Source of the DNA: Microbacterium sp. CSI-V
GTDB lineage: Bacteria > Actinomycetota > Actinomycetes > Actinomycetales > Microbacteriaceae
NCBI RefSeq assembly: GCF_001984105.1
Contig: NZ_MTQM01000008.1
Coordinates: 124,001-188,000, forward strand
Reading direction: 5' to 3'
Length of the DNA: 64,000 nt
Part shown: piece by piece, positions 17,280-26,423 of the stretch
Layout: each line of letters starts with the position of its first letter
How positions within the stretch are numbered: position 1 is the first letter of the stretch
Position numbers and translations under genes: made by a program
The notes under the pieces: model-generated
Database searches by the model: none
Seen by the model: only the letters and a program-made list of their open reading frames with translations
Told to the model about the DNA's origin: nothing

Positions 17280-18638
17280 TCAGGCCAGAACGCGCTCGGG
17301 GGCGGGGGCCTCGTCGTCGAACTCGACCTCGGGCGGGCGCCGACGGAAGCCGCGCGTGAGGACCGCGAGCCACACGATGCCGACGCCGATCCACACCAGA
17401 CCGACCGTGAGCGCCAGCGGCGAGAGGCTGAACCACAGCCACGCGGTCAGGGCGAACCCGAGGGCGGGGAGCACCCCGAAGCGGAACACCGCCGCTCCCC
17501 CGCGCCGCTTCTCGTCGATCAGGAAGTGCTTGATCACCGACAGGTTCACCAGCGAGAACGCGGCGAGCGCCCCGAAGCTGATGAGGGATGCCACGGTGTT
17601 CAGGTCCGCGAACAGGGCCGCCAGCGACACCACACCGACGAAGAGGGCGGCGCCGATCGGCGTCTGGTATCGGCGGCTGAGTCGGGCGAAGAACCGCGGC
17701 AGGACGCCGTCGCGTCCCATGGCGAACAGGATGCGAGAGACACTGGCCTGGGAGGCCAGCGCGGCGGCGATGCACCCGGCGATGTAGGCGACGAGGAAGA
17801 ACACCTCGAGCCAGCGGCCCGCCGAGACCTCCATGATCTGGTTCGCCGCGGCATCCGGGTTCGTCAGGTCGGCCACGTTCGGGACGACGAGCGTCGAGAC
17901 GTAGGCGATCACGGTGAAGATGAGCCCGCCGATGATCGTCGTGAGGATGATCGCGCGCGGGACGGTGCGCTGCGCGTCGCGCGCCTCTTCCGACAGGGTC
18001 GAGATCGCGTCGAAGCCGAGGAACGACAGCGCGAGCATCGCCGCGCCGGCCAGCAGGCCCGGGAAGGTCAGCCCGGCGTCGTAGAGCGGCTGCAGCAGCG
18101 ACACCCCGGGGTTCTGCGCGACGTGCACGATCGCGCAGACCACGAACACGGCCGCGAACACCAGCTGCAGGCCGACCAGGACGAGGTTCGCGTTTCGCAC
18201 GACGGTGATTCCGACGATGTTGAGTCCCGTGATCAGCAGCACGCCCGCGAGAGCGAACACCCAGGGCGGGATGCCGGGGAGCTGGGCGTTGAGGTAAATG
18301 CCCATGAGCACGTAGTTGATGAGCGGCAGCAGCAGGTAGTCGATCATCAACGACCACCCGGTGAGGAAGCCGACGTGGCCACCGAACGCCCGTCGCGCGT
18401 AGGTGTACGCGCTGCCGGCGCGCGGGAACGCCTTCACGAGAGCGGCATAGCTGAATGCGGTGAAGAGCATCGCCACGAGCGTCACCAGGTAGGCCGTCGG
18501 CACGTGGCCGCCGGTGGTGACCGCGACGAGACCGTAGGTGGTGAACACGGTGAGCGGCACCATGTACGCCAGGCCGAAGATGACGAGGGAGGGCACTCCC
18601 ATGACTCGCCGCAGCGAGGTGTCGGTGGAGGAGGACAT
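17280..18638 (-). CDS. APC-superfamily amino acid/amine permease
   Basis: 452 residues with about twelve membrane helices. The first contains VPSLVIFGLAYMVPLTVFTT; AFPRAGSAYTYARRAFGGHV is the conserved APC loop after helix 2, and AMLALSFLGFDAISTLSEEA is the helix-6 region. The ATG at 18638 was chosen since upstream residues are proline-rich and unlike the family. The gene starts 16 bases after the amidohydrolase stop. It probably imports the amine or amino acid used by the neighbouring enzymes. Confidence 0.9.
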   Translation of the reverse strand: MSSSTDTSLRRVMGVPSLVIFGLAYMVPLTVFTTYGLVAVTTGGHVPTAYLVTLVAMLFTAFSYAALVKAFPRAGSAYTYARRAFGGHVGFLTGWSLMIDYLLLPLINYVLMGIYLNAQLPGIPPWVFALAGVLLITGLNIVGITVVRNANLVLVGLQLVFAAVFVVCAIVHVAQNPGVSLLQPLYDAGLTFPGLLAGAAMLALSFLGFDAISTLSEEARDAQRTVPRAIILTTIIGGLIFTVIAYVSTLVVPNVADLTNPDAAANQIMEVSAGRWLEVFFLVAYIAGCIAAALASQASVSRILFAMGRDGVLPRFFARLSRRYQTPIGAALFVGVVSLAALFADLNTVASLISFGALAAFSLVNLSVIKHFLIDEKRRGGAAVFRFGVLPALGFALTAWLWFSLSPLALTVGLVWIGVGIVWLAVLTRGFRRRPPEVEFDDEAPAPERVLA

Positions 18639-18654
18639 CGGGTTCCTGTTCGGG

Positions 18655-20256
18655 TCAGAGAACGGTTGCCGCGGGGACGGCGGTGAAGGTGGGGATGCCG
18701 CGGCGCCAGGTGCCGCGGACACGCGCGTCGGCGATCCGGGACGCCGGGATGCGGCGGATGTCCCGGTCGAGCCAGACGAGATCGGCGATCATTCCGGGGC
18801 GCAGGGTCCCCCGGTGGTCCTGATCGCCGGCCTGGTGGGCGACGCCGAGGGTGGCGGCGTCGAGGGCCTCAGCGATGGTGAGTCGCTCGTCGGGCTGCCA
18901 GCCGCCGATGGGGAGCCCGTCGGCATCCTGGCGGGTGACGGCGGTGCGGATCCCGGCGAGCACTCCGGGCGAGGTGACGGGCCAGTCGCTGCCGAAGCTG
19001 AGGCGGGCACCGGCCTTCTGGGCCGAGTGCATGCGGTACTGCCGTTCGCGCCCGGGTCCCAGGCGCGGAAGGGTGAGGTCGGTCATCACCGCGTCGGGCA
19101 TGGCCCACTGCGGTTGGAAGCAGAAGGTCACGTCGAGTTCGGCCAGGCGCGGCAGATCCGCCGGGTCGATGACCTGGGCGTGCGCGACGGTCAGCCGTCG
19201 TCCGCGGCGCAGACTCTCGCGGATCCGTTCTGCCGCGTCGATCGCGGCGCGGACCGCCGCGTCGCCGATCGCGTGCAGGTGGACGTCGAACCCGGCGGCG
19301 TCGCACGCGGCGACCGCATCGACCAGCTGGCCCGGCTGCCAGTTGGGGACGCCCCGGGTCTGGGCGTCGTGGTAGCACTCGAGCAGGTGGGCGGTGTGAT
19401 TCTCCAGGATGCCGTCGACGAAGAACTTCACCGTGCGACACGTCAGGCCGGGCTCGTCCCGCACGGCGCGGGCGATGCGATCCAGATGCTCGAGCTGTCC
19501 CGGCCACCGCCGCGGGTCGGCGCGGAGGGCGAGGTCGACGTCGACGTTCAGGCGGCCGGCGCGGGCTGCGGCGATCCAGGACGGGACGTCGTGCTCCTCC
19601 GTCCAGGCCTCCTGCACCCACGTGATGCCCTGCGCCGCAAGGTGCCGCGTGGCCCAGCCGAGCGCCTCGACATCGGCGGCCACGCTCGGGCGGGGGGCGC
19701 GATCGAGCACGAGATCGATCGCGGGTCGCTCGACGAGGGTGCCGCGCGGCGATCCGTCGGCCCGGCGCAGGATGCGCCCGAGCGCGGGATCGGGGGTACC
19801 GGCATCCACGCCCGCGGCTTCCAGAGCCGCGGTGTTGACCCAGGCCGTGTGGTAATCCCACGCGTGGAGCACGACCGGGCGATCGGATACGGCCGCGTCG
19901 AGCCAGCGCGCGTCGAAGACGCCGCCGTCGGCGAGGGTGGCGTCGTAGCTGCCCCCGATCAACCACGGCTCGTCGGACGCGGCGCTCCAGGCGCGCACCC
20001 GCTTCACGATCTCGTCGACCGAGCCGGCATCGCGCAGGACGGGGCCGCTGTGCTCACGCCCCGCCAGCAGCGGGTGGGCGTGCCCGTCGCGGAAGGCGGG
20101 GAGCAGCAGTCCACCGTCGAGATCGATCGTCGCGGCATCCGCGGGGATCGGGTGATCGGGGTGCGCGATCACGCCGTCGACGACGACCAGCCGATCGACG
20201 TCCGGGCCTACGCCATCGACACGGATCGCGCCACCGTGGAACACGACGACTGCCAT
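18655..20256 (-). CDS. Amidohydrolase, YtcJ-like
   Basis: 533 residues of the amidohydrolase-3/YtcJ group. Metal-binding motifs are DGHAHPL near residue 58, VKFFVDGILENHTAHLLECY, HLHAIGDAAVRAAID, VAHAQVIDP and the catalytic Asp region SFGSDWPVTSP. Related enzymes cleave N-substituted amides or formamides in the cytoplasm. An AAGGAGG ribosome site precedes the ATG. It is first in the operon with a permease and the kinase/aminotransferase fusion and could release the free amine used by the fusion protein. Substrate inferred only from context. Confidence 0.88.
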   Translation of the reverse strand: MAVVVFHGGAIRVDGVGPDVDRLVVVDGVIAHPDHPIPADAATIDLDGGLLLPAFRDGHAHPLLAGREHSGPVLRDAGSVDEIVKRVRAWSAASDEPWLIGGSYDATLADGGVFDARWLDAAVSDRPVVLHAWDYHTAWVNTAALEAAGVDAGTPDPALGRILRRADGSPRGTLVERPAIDLVLDRAPRPSVAADVEALGWATRHLAAQGITWVQEAWTEEHDVPSWIAAARAGRLNVDVDLALRADPRRWPGQLEHLDRIARAVRDEPGLTCRTVKFFVDGILENHTAHLLECYHDAQTRGVPNWQPGQLVDAVAACDAAGFDVHLHAIGDAAVRAAIDAAERIRESLRRGRRLTVAHAQVIDPADLPRLAELDVTFCFQPQWAMPDAVMTDLTLPRLGPGRERQYRMHSAQKAGARLSFGSDWPVTSPGVLAGIRTAVTRQDADGLPIGGWQPDERLTIAEALDAATLGVAHQAGDQDHRGTLRPGMIADLVWLDRDIRRIPASRIADARVRGTWRRGIPTFTAVPAATVL

Positions 20257-20295
20257 GGAAACCTCCTTGAGACCACGCTGGAAAGAAACATACAG

Positions 20296-20317
20296 CGTAG
20301 GTTTTAGGAACGCTACG
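20296..20317. promoter_or_regulatory. Inverted repeat CGTAG-n12-CTACG, candidate TetR operator
   Basis: Two five-base arms flank an AT-rich core (GTTTTAGGAACG) between the amidohydrolase and tetR starts. A further CGTAG lies near 20395, closer to tetR. Position and size fit a divergent-promoter operator; binding is not shown. Confidence 0.4.
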
Positions 20318-20428
20318 GTTTCGTTCGATCCCCCGTTGCCCGTTTCGCCGACTCTTCACGGCACCGATACACCGCCGAAACACGGCCTATCGCGTAGCGT
20401 TGTCGGACCCCGACCGAAAGGCTCCGTC

Positions 20429-21052
20429 GTGCCCCGGCCGTCGCATCCGAAGCTCTCCCGCGAGGCGATCGCGCGCGCGACGCTCGCCCTGGTCGATCGC
20501 GACGGACCCGACGGCGCGAGCATCCGCCGCGTCGCCGACCGGTTGAACGTGCACCCGACGTCGCTCTACAACCACGTGCCGAACCTGGCCGCCCTCATCG
20601 AGGACGTCCGCGCGCTCGTCTCCGCGCGTATCGACTCGACCGGCCTCCGCGAGCGGGAGTGGGAAGAAGGGCTGGCGCTGTGGGCACGGTCCTATCGCGA
20701 TGCCTTCCGGCGGCATCCGAAGACGATCCCGCTGCTGATGTCGCACCGGTCGTCCGCGCCCTCATTGATGTCGCAGTACGAGGACTTCGCACGGGCCGCC
20801 GAGCGAGTGGGCTGGACGAGCGACGACATCCTGCCGCTGCTGACGGCTTTCGAGTCCTTCATCCTCGGCAGCGTGCTCGACATGTCGGGACCGAGCGTCA
20901 TGTTCGACCCCACCGGGCAGGAGGAGACGGTGCCGCGCTTCGCCGCCGCCTATGCGACGCTCGAGCGCTACGACCCGGTCGACCCGGTCGCCACGCGCGC
21001 GTTCGAGCTCGGCCTGTCGCTGCTCATCGCCGGAGCCCGTCCGCGCGGGTGA
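20429..21052 (+). CDS. TetR-family transcriptional regulator
   Basis: 207 residues with a GTG start at 20429. The N-terminal HTH is ASIRRVADRLNVHPTSLYNH, with the Tyr-Asn-His end of the recognition helix typical of TetR itself. The C-terminal ligand domain (FESFILGSVLDM, then a Pro-rich loop) resembles the TetR_C class. It is divergent from the amidohydrolase/permease/fusion operon and is its likely repressor, presumably induced by the imported compound. Confidence 0.9.
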   Translation: MPRPSHPKLSREAIARATLALVDRDGPDGASIRRVADRLNVHPTSLYNHVPNLAALIEDVRALVSARIDSTGLREREWEEGLALWARSYRDAFRRHPKTIPLLMSHRSSAPSLMSQYEDFARAAERVGWTSDDILPLLTAFESFILGSVLDMSGPSVMFDPTGQEETVPRFAAAYATLERYDPVDPVATRAFELGLSLLIAGARPRG

Positions 21053-21062
21053 TCCGCGCGCG

Positions 21063-21656
21063 TCACAGCCCGTCGGGCCGCGGCGAGCGCCACGCGGAGA
21101 ATCGCTCCGCCAGTGCCGCGCGGGTCTCGGCATCCGGAAGGAAGACGTCGACACCGCCGTCGTAGGGGGCGACGCCCCAACGCATGCCCGCGTCGGTGAG
21201 CAGCACGGCGGCGCGATCGTCGATCACCGCGGCGAGGACCGGCTCGAGGTCCACGTCGACGTCGACCCAGAAGTAGGCGGGAGCGTCCTCCCCGTCGGCG
21301 ACGCGCCAGGCGCGCGCCCCGGGCAGGAGGTGCCGCGTCCATCCGCCGGCACCGTCGGCGGCATCCCAGTCCTCGCCGACGACGAGGAGCGGGCCGTCAC
21401 CGGATGCCGCGCGCGCGGCGTCGCACAGCTCGTCGACGATGCGCGCGACCCGGGCGCGATCGGCGGGCGTCTGCGCGACCCGGGCGGCACCGGGGAGCGT
21501 GTGGAAACGCACCCAGCGGTCGGGGTGCACCGTCCGCAACGAAGGACCGCTCGGCTCGGCGTCCGGCCAGAGGCGGTCCCACCGCGCACTCCAGTCGGCG
21601 GCGCGGGGATCGACGTCGGTGGGCGCGAACGCGCCGCCCGGGAGAGAAGCGTGCAT
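21063..21656 (-). CDS. Hypothetical protein, possibly DUF3885
   Basis: 197 residues, soluble. The segment DRWVRFHTLPGAARVAQTPA followed by an Arg/Glu-rich helix resembles the start of DUF3885 proteins, and the C-terminal MRWGVAPYDGGVDVFLPDAE fits its closing strands. That assignment is tentative and from memory. The stop lies 11 bases from the converging tetR stop. No catalytic motif is apparent. Confidence 0.6.
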   Translation of the reverse strand: MHASLPGGAFAPTDVDPRAADWSARWDRLWPDAEPSGPSLRTVHPDRWVRFHTLPGAARVAQTPADRARVARIVDELCDAARAASGDGPLLVVGEDWDAADGAGGWTRHLLPGARAWRVADGEDAPAYFWVDVDVDLEPVLAAVIDDRAAVLLTDAGMRWGVAPYDGGVDVFLPDAETRAALAERFSAWRSPRPDGL

Positions 21657-21688
21657 ACCCGAACCCTCCCACGGCCGAGCGCCGCGCG

Positions 21689-22492
21689 TCACATGCGGGC
21701 GTAGCGCGAACGGGCGAAGCAGAACAGTCCGTAGACCACGAGACCCGCACCGACGAGCCAGAGCACGATCTGGCCGAACGGCAGGCCGGCGAGGGAACGC
21801 AGGGCACCGTCGAGACCACTGGCGGCATTCGGGTCGTGGGTCAGCGCCGCGACGACGAACAGGATGCCGGCCACGCCCACGGCAATACCCTTCGCGACGT
21901 ATCCGACGGTGCCGAACACACGGATGCCTCGGCCCGCGGGGCCGCTCGGCACCGACAGGCTCTTGAGGAACGCGCGCGTGATGCCGCGGACGACGAATGC
22001 GACGCCCACCGCCGCGACGGCCACACCGACGAGGACGAGGAGGAAGACACCGCCGGGCGACGCGAGCAGCGTGGCGCTGAAGTTCTTCGTCTGGCCCGAC
22101 GAGTCGGCCTGGCCGCCCGTCGCCACCGTGTACGCGGTGCCGGCGATCGCGGCGTACGCCACCGCCGTGCCGAGGTACTTCGCCCGATATCCCCAGCGCT
22201 TCTTGGCATCCGGGTTCCGCTCGACGATCGCCTCGCTGATCTGCCAGATCGCCAGGGCGGCGAGGCCGACGACGATGACCCACAGGAGGAACATCCCCGC
22301 GGGTGCGGCGGCCACCTGACCGAGGGCCCCGGACTGGTCGGCGCTGTCTCCCGCGCCGCCGGTGGCGATGGTGATCGCGATCACGCCGATGAGAAGATGC
22401 AGCAGCCCGAGGACGACGTAGCCCACACGGGCGGCGACACGGAAAGCGGTCGAATCTTGCGCCTTGTCTGCGGCGGCACTGGCAGATGTCAT
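21689..22492 (-). CDS. DUF1206 membrane protein
   Basis: 267 residues with six membrane helices in three two-helix repeats. The repeats start AARVGYVVLGLLHLLIGV, GYRAKYLGTAVAYAAIAGTA and FGTVGYVAKGIAVGVAGIL. Each carries the G-Y/K-x(6)-Y/G pattern of DUF1206. The family is widespread in actinobacteria and cyanobacteria with no established function. It is followed by a short conserved tail, CFARSRYARM. Confidence 0.9.
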   Translation of the reverse strand: MTSASAAADKAQDSTAFRVAARVGYVVLGLLHLLIGVIAITIATGGAGDSADQSGALGQVAAAPAGMFLLWVIVVGLAALAIWQISEAIVERNPDAKKRWGYRAKYLGTAVAYAAIAGTAYTVATGGQADSSGQTKNFSATLLASPGGVFLLVLVGVAVAAVGVAFVVRGITRAFLKSLSVPSGPAGRGIRVFGTVGYVAKGIAVGVAGILFVVAALTHDPNAASGLDGALRSLAGLPFGQIVLWLVGAGLVVYGLFCFARSRYARM

Positions 22493-22508
22493 CCGTGCAC
22501 CGTAGCGC

Positions 22509-23204
22509 TCAGACCGCCGCCGTGGCAGCCCGTTGCGCGCGGCGCTCTCTTGCCACTTCGATGGCGGCCCACACCAGCGTCGCGACCGCCACGCCCTCCA
22601 GCATCCCCGCCGTCACATCCGACAGCCAGTGGGCGTGCAGGTAGGTCCGGCTCCACATCATGAGCACGACCCAGGTCGCGCCGACCGCCCACACCCAGCG
22701 GCGTCGGAGGATGAGCCCGAGCGTCACCGCGATCGTGGTGGCCACGGCCGTATGCCCCGAGGGGAACGACGTCGCGACCGTCTCGGCGAGCGAGTCGGCC
22801 GGCCTCGCCCGGGCGATCACCGCGGCCATCGGAGCTCCGATTGCGACGACGAGGGCGATGGCTCCCCCGACGTTGAGCGCATCCCAGGGGCGGCGGCGCA
22901 CGAGGAACACGATGGTCGTCGCGACCCCGATCAGGATCATGCCGACCGTGCCGCCCACGATCGCCGGCACCCACGCGACGATGACGCCGACGGGCGAGGC
23001 GATGGCCGACATCATGTCGTCCCACGCGGCGTCGATCGGCAAGGGTGCCGAATCCGACAGGGCGACGACGAGTCGCAGAGCGACGAAGAGCACGGTGGCG
23101 ACGACCCCGACGACGAGCGCGCGGGCGCGGCGCGCATCAGGACCGACGGGCGAGGCGGGGGGATCGGTGTCGACCGCCGCGGCGTCGTCGGTGGAGGCAT
23201 CCAT
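22509..23204 (-). CDS. PAP2-family membrane phosphatase
   Basis: 231 residues with about six membrane helices. The phosphatase signature is present: ARARPADSLAET (motif 1), ATSFPSGHTAVA (motif 2, catalytic His) and SRTYLHAHWLSDV (motif 3, nucleophile His and Asp). Family members dephosphorylate phosphatidic acid, undecaprenyl pyrophosphate or similar lipids at the membrane. The ATG at 23204 was taken; a GTG two codons upstream is possible. Substrate unknown. Confidence 0.9.
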   Translation of the reverse strand: MDASTDDAAAVDTDPPASPVGPDARRARALVVGVVATVLFVALRLVVALSDSAPLPIDAAWDDMMSAIASPVGVIVAWVPAIVGGTVGMILIGVATTIVFLVRRRPWDALNVGGAIALVVAIGAPMAAVIARARPADSLAETVATSFPSGHTAVATTIAVTLGLILRRRWVWAVGATWVVLMMWSRTYLHAHWLSDVTAGMLEGVAVATLVWAAIEVARERRAQRAATAAV

Positions 23205-23259
23205 TCCCACATCATGGCAAGCGGCTCCCCGCCAGAGGGGGCACTTGCGAACCGTCGGA

Positions 23260-24129
23260 TCAGTCCTCTCGGAACACGACGGGCGCGTCCGCGAGACGGA
23301 GGCCCGAGGCACGGATAGCCGCCTCGACGGCGTCCGCGGAGGCAGGATCGCCTCTGATCTGGGTTCTCGGGACACCGTCGATCGGCGTACCTCCGCCGGT
23401 ACCGTCCCAGAATTCCGTCACGCCGTACTCGTCGACGATCGTGCGCAGCAGCGCGGCGTACGCGGCTGATTCTCCCGGCGCAGGTACAGCGGTCAGCTGC
23501 GGCCCGCTGATCTCGATCTCGCGGTCGGCCTCGACGCCGGCGGCCCCCCGCAGGTCGTCGGCCGCGGCGACGAACGGGATCATCGACGAGACCTCCGCGC
23601 GGCCGTCGAGCAGGTCCGAGAACGAGAGGCGACCGTTCTCCCATACGGCGGCCTGGATGCTGCGCCCCGGGGCGAGGCGGTCCACCGCATCCACCGTGGG
23701 CACCACGTCGAGCCGGAAGTCCGGGCAGCCGGATTCCGTACGGTCGGCGAACACCCACACCTGGGCACGCGCGGGTGTCTGCACGACGAGCCCCCAGTCG
23801 ATCGGGTCGGCGTTCCGCGAAGAGCACGCGATCTCGAGGACGGCCGGCAGCCCGGAGCGCTCGACCGTGACCCGGAGGGAGGACACCGGGCTCCAGAAGG
23901 CGGGCGCCTCCACCCACCGTTCCTTCTCGACGGCCCCGACGCCCGGCATCGCGGCGATCTCCGCAGCAAAGGCATCGAATTCCGCGCTCGGGCGATCGAA
24001 GTGCGTCTCATCGATCGACCAGCCGAAGACCAGCACGAAGCCGCCGCCGAGTCCGATGGCGGCCAGGACGAGCCCTGCGATGCCGAGGGTCCTCAGCCGG
24101 GACACCCGTGTCGGCGCGGACGTCGTCAT
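23260..24129 (-). CDS. Membrane-anchored hypothetical protein
   Basis: 289 residues. A basic N-terminus and one membrane helix (LGIAGLVLAAIGLGGGFVLV) anchor an extracytoplasmic part with two cysteines (EIACSS and SGCPDFRLD) that could form a disulfide. Other pieces resemble small alpha/beta modules (AEFDAFAAEIAAMPGV, DAVEAAIRASGLRLA), possibly two related halves. I recognise no family. Confidence 0.7.
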   Translation of the reverse strand: MTTSAPTRVSRLRTLGIAGLVLAAIGLGGGFVLVFGWSIDETHFDRPSAEFDAFAAEIAAMPGVGAVEKERWVEAPAFWSPVSSLRVTVERSGLPAVLEIACSSRNADPIDWGLVVQTPARAQVWVFADRTESGCPDFRLDVVPTVDAVDRLAPGRSIQAAVWENGRLSFSDLLDGRAEVSSMIPFVAAADDLRGAAGVEADREIEISGPQLTAVPAPGESAAYAALLRTIVDEYGVTEFWDGTGGGTPIDGVPRTQIRGDPASADAVEAAIRASGLRLADAPVVFRED

Positions 24130-24225
24130 GAGAGCCCCCGTTCCCGCGCGTGTCGGGTCCGAGGGTACAGACGTGAAGGAGACGCCGAATGGACGTGGGG
24201 GGAACGGGACGGGGCGGGGTGGGCG

Positions 24226-25848
24226 TCACCCCGGGAACAGCCCTGAGAGCACGAAGGCCCACAGGCTGATCACCACGAGCATCCCCAGGCTGTAGCCGAT
24301 GGACGCCCGAAGGATCTCGCCCTCTCGCCCCGACAGGCCGACCGCTCCCGCCGCGATCGCGATCGACTGCGGGGACACCACCTTCGCCGTGGTGCCGCCG
24401 GCGGTGTTCGCGGCGATGAGGAGGTCGGGCTGAACGGCGATGCGCTCGGCCGTCGCGACCTGGAGGGGACCGAAGAGGGTGTTGTTGTTGACCACCGACC
24501 CGGTGAGGAACACTCCGATCCACCCGATGATCGGCGCGAACAGCGGGAACAGCGGACCCACCGCGGCCAGCGCGCTCCCGATGCTCGCCGACCCTCCGGA
24601 GTAGTTCGCGATGTTGGCCAGCACCAGGATCGCGGCGATCAGCACCAGTGCCCGCCAGAGCTCGCGCAGCGTGGCGGCGAGCTCGCGGCCCAGATCGGAG
24701 CCCGACAGGCGCGGCGTCGTGAAGAACGACACGAGCACCGCGAGGAGGATCGCCGTCCCGGTGGCGTTGAGGGGCGTGAAATCCCACGTCACCGCGACGG
24801 TCGTGCCGCTGGCGGTGGCGACTTCGCCGGTGAGGCCGGGAATCGGCAGCTTCAGCACCGCCGCACTCAGCGGTCCGCCGGCGGCGAAGAGCGCCTTGAA
24901 CCACGGCAGGCTCCACACGAGGATGAAGCCGGTCAGGATGTAGAACGGACTCCACGCCACGATCACCTCGCGCGCCGTGTGCCGCTCGACCGGGGGCGCC
25001 TCGGTGCCCCCCTCGCGGAAGACGTGCCGGGGTTGCCATACGCGGCCGAAGAGGAACAGCGCCACCATCGCGCCGAGGCCCGCACCGAGGTCGGCCAGCT
25101 CGGGTCCGAGGAACCACAGGACTCCCGCCTGGATGCCGCTGAACACGACGCTCACGAGGAGGACGGCCGGCCACGTCTCCCGCAGCCCGCGCCATCCGTC
25201 GAGGATCACGACGAGGAGGAACGGCACGAGGAACGTCAGCGGCTGCAGAAGGAGGACCATCGTGCGCGACAGCTCGGCGACATCGATCCCCGCCACCTGG
25301 GCACCGACGATCACCGGGATGCCGATCGCGCCGTACGCCCCCGCCGCGACGTTGGCTACGAGCGACAGCATCGCCGCCTTGACCGGGCGGAATCCCAGCT
25401 GCACGAGCAGCGCCGCGCAGATCGCGATCGGGACGCCGAACCCCGCGGCCCCCTCGAGGAACGCTCCGAAGGCGAAGGTGATCAGCAGCACCTGGATGCG
25501 TTGGTCGGTGGAGATGCCCGAGATCGAGGCCCGGATGACGTCGAATCGCCCGCTCTCGACCGCCAACCGGTACAGCCAGACGGCCATGACGATGATGTAG
25601 GCGATCGGCCAGACGGCAGTGAGCAGGCCGATCAGCGCCGACCCGCCGATCGCGGGAGCGGGCATCCCGAAGACCAGGGCCGCGACGATGACTTCGGCGA
25701 CGACCGCGATGGCTGCGGAGACGATCCCGGTGAGCTTGAGTACGACCAGGCACAGCAGGAAGATCACGAGCGGGATGGCGGCGACGAGCGCCGACAGCCA
25801 GAGGCTGGAGAGGGGATCGACGTTCTGGGTCCACAGCGCGTCGGTCAT
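24226..25848 (-). CDS. L-lactate permease (LctP family)
   Basis: 540 residues with about fourteen membrane helices. The family-typical FGAFLEGAAGFGVPIAICAA, SLVANVAAGAYGAIGIPVIV, GWIGVFLTGSVVNNNTLFGP and ANTAGGTTAKVVSPQSIAIA are all present. Members import lactate or glycolate with protons. The ATG at 25848 overlaps the stop of the upstream gene as ATGA, so the two are co-translated. A lactate dehydrogenase gene is at 41576. Confidence 0.93.
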   Translation of the reverse strand: MTDALWTQNVDPLSSLWLSALVAAIPLVIFLLCLVVLKLTGIVSAAIAVVAEVIVAALVFGMPAPAIGGSALIGLLTAVWPIAYIIVMAVWLYRLAVESGRFDVIRASISGISTDQRIQVLLITFAFGAFLEGAAGFGVPIAICAALLVQLGFRPVKAAMLSLVANVAAGAYGAIGIPVIVGAQVAGIDVAELSRTMVLLLQPLTFLVPFLLVVILDGWRGLRETWPAVLLVSVVFSGIQAGVLWFLGPELADLGAGLGAMVALFLFGRVWQPRHVFREGGTEAPPVERHTAREVIVAWSPFYILTGFILVWSLPWFKALFAAGGPLSAAVLKLPIPGLTGEVATASGTTVAVTWDFTPLNATGTAILLAVLVSFFTTPRLSGSDLGRELAATLRELWRALVLIAAILVLANIANYSGGSASIGSALAAVGPLFPLFAPIIGWIGVFLTGSVVNNNTLFGPLQVATAERIAVQPDLLIAANTAGGTTAKVVSPQSIAIAAGAVGLSGREGEILRASIGYSLGMLVVISLWAFVLSGLFPG

Positions 25849-26423
25849 CGCGGCCCCACCCCGTATGCCAGGGTCACGGTCCACGGGTCGCGCGAAAGGT
25901 CGGCCAGAGAGTAGTGCACCGGGCGGTCCGGCACCCATCCCCGGGAGAGGTCCTCATCGAGGCGGATGTGCTCGGGCTGAACCCGGGATCCGCGGCCGTC
26001 GGCGTGACGGACGGCGGTGACGCGGGTCCAGTGGGCGAGCAGCTGCGCCGCGCCGGCATCCGGGAAGAGGTGCGAGTGCCGACGCATCTCTTCGAGGTCT
26101 GCCGCCGTCGGGTTCGCCGCGCGCAGGTCGACGCCGAGCGGGATGACGGTGTCGGCGACCGCGACGACGGTCGCCGGACCCCTGCTGCACGTGTGGATGG
26201 ACAGGGGCACCTCTTCACCCGCCACCGTCGCGAGCAGGCGGGGGTGATAGCCGAACTGCGCGGGAGCCTCGCGGACGACCCTGACATCGCGGGGCTCGGC
26301 GCCCAGGAGTGCGGCGATGACTTCGCTCGCCAGAAGACGCTTCCGCTCGTGGTGGTCGAGCCGATCGCTCACCCCGAGGGCTGCGGCGACTCCCGCCGGT
26401 GCCGACAGTTCTTCCGAATCCAC
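25845..26423 (-). CDS. Degenerate 4'-phosphopantetheinyl-transferase-like protein
   Basis: 192 residues from a GTG at 26423, which has a GAGAGGGG ribosome site upstream; a GTG at 26474 is an alternative. The order of PPTase motifs is kept: ERKRLLASEVIAALLG, FGYHPRLLATVAGEE in the substrate-proximal part, SIHTCSRGPATVVAVAD, then GVDLRAANPT with the metal-binding Asp. The expected W-x-x-K-E-x-x-x-K helix reads HWTRVTAVRHADGRG, lacking both the Glu and the Lys. Activity is therefore doubtful. It overlaps the lactate permease start. Confidence 0.6.
   Translation of the reverse strand: MDSEELSAPAGVAAALGVSDRLDHHERKRLLASEVIAALLGAEPRDVRVVREAPAQFGYHPRLLATVAGEEVPLSIHTCSRGPATVVAVADTVIPLGVDLRAANPTAADLEEMRRHSHLFPDAGAAQLLAHWTRVTAVRHADGRGSRVQPEHIRLDEDLSRGWVPDRPVHYSLADLSRDPWTVTLAYGVGPR

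Noticed and set aside
13984..17787. A 1267-residue plus-strand open frame
   Set aside because: It is antisense to the alcohol dehydrogenase, the fusion protein and part of the permease. Composition is typical of a shadow and there is no recognisable motif.
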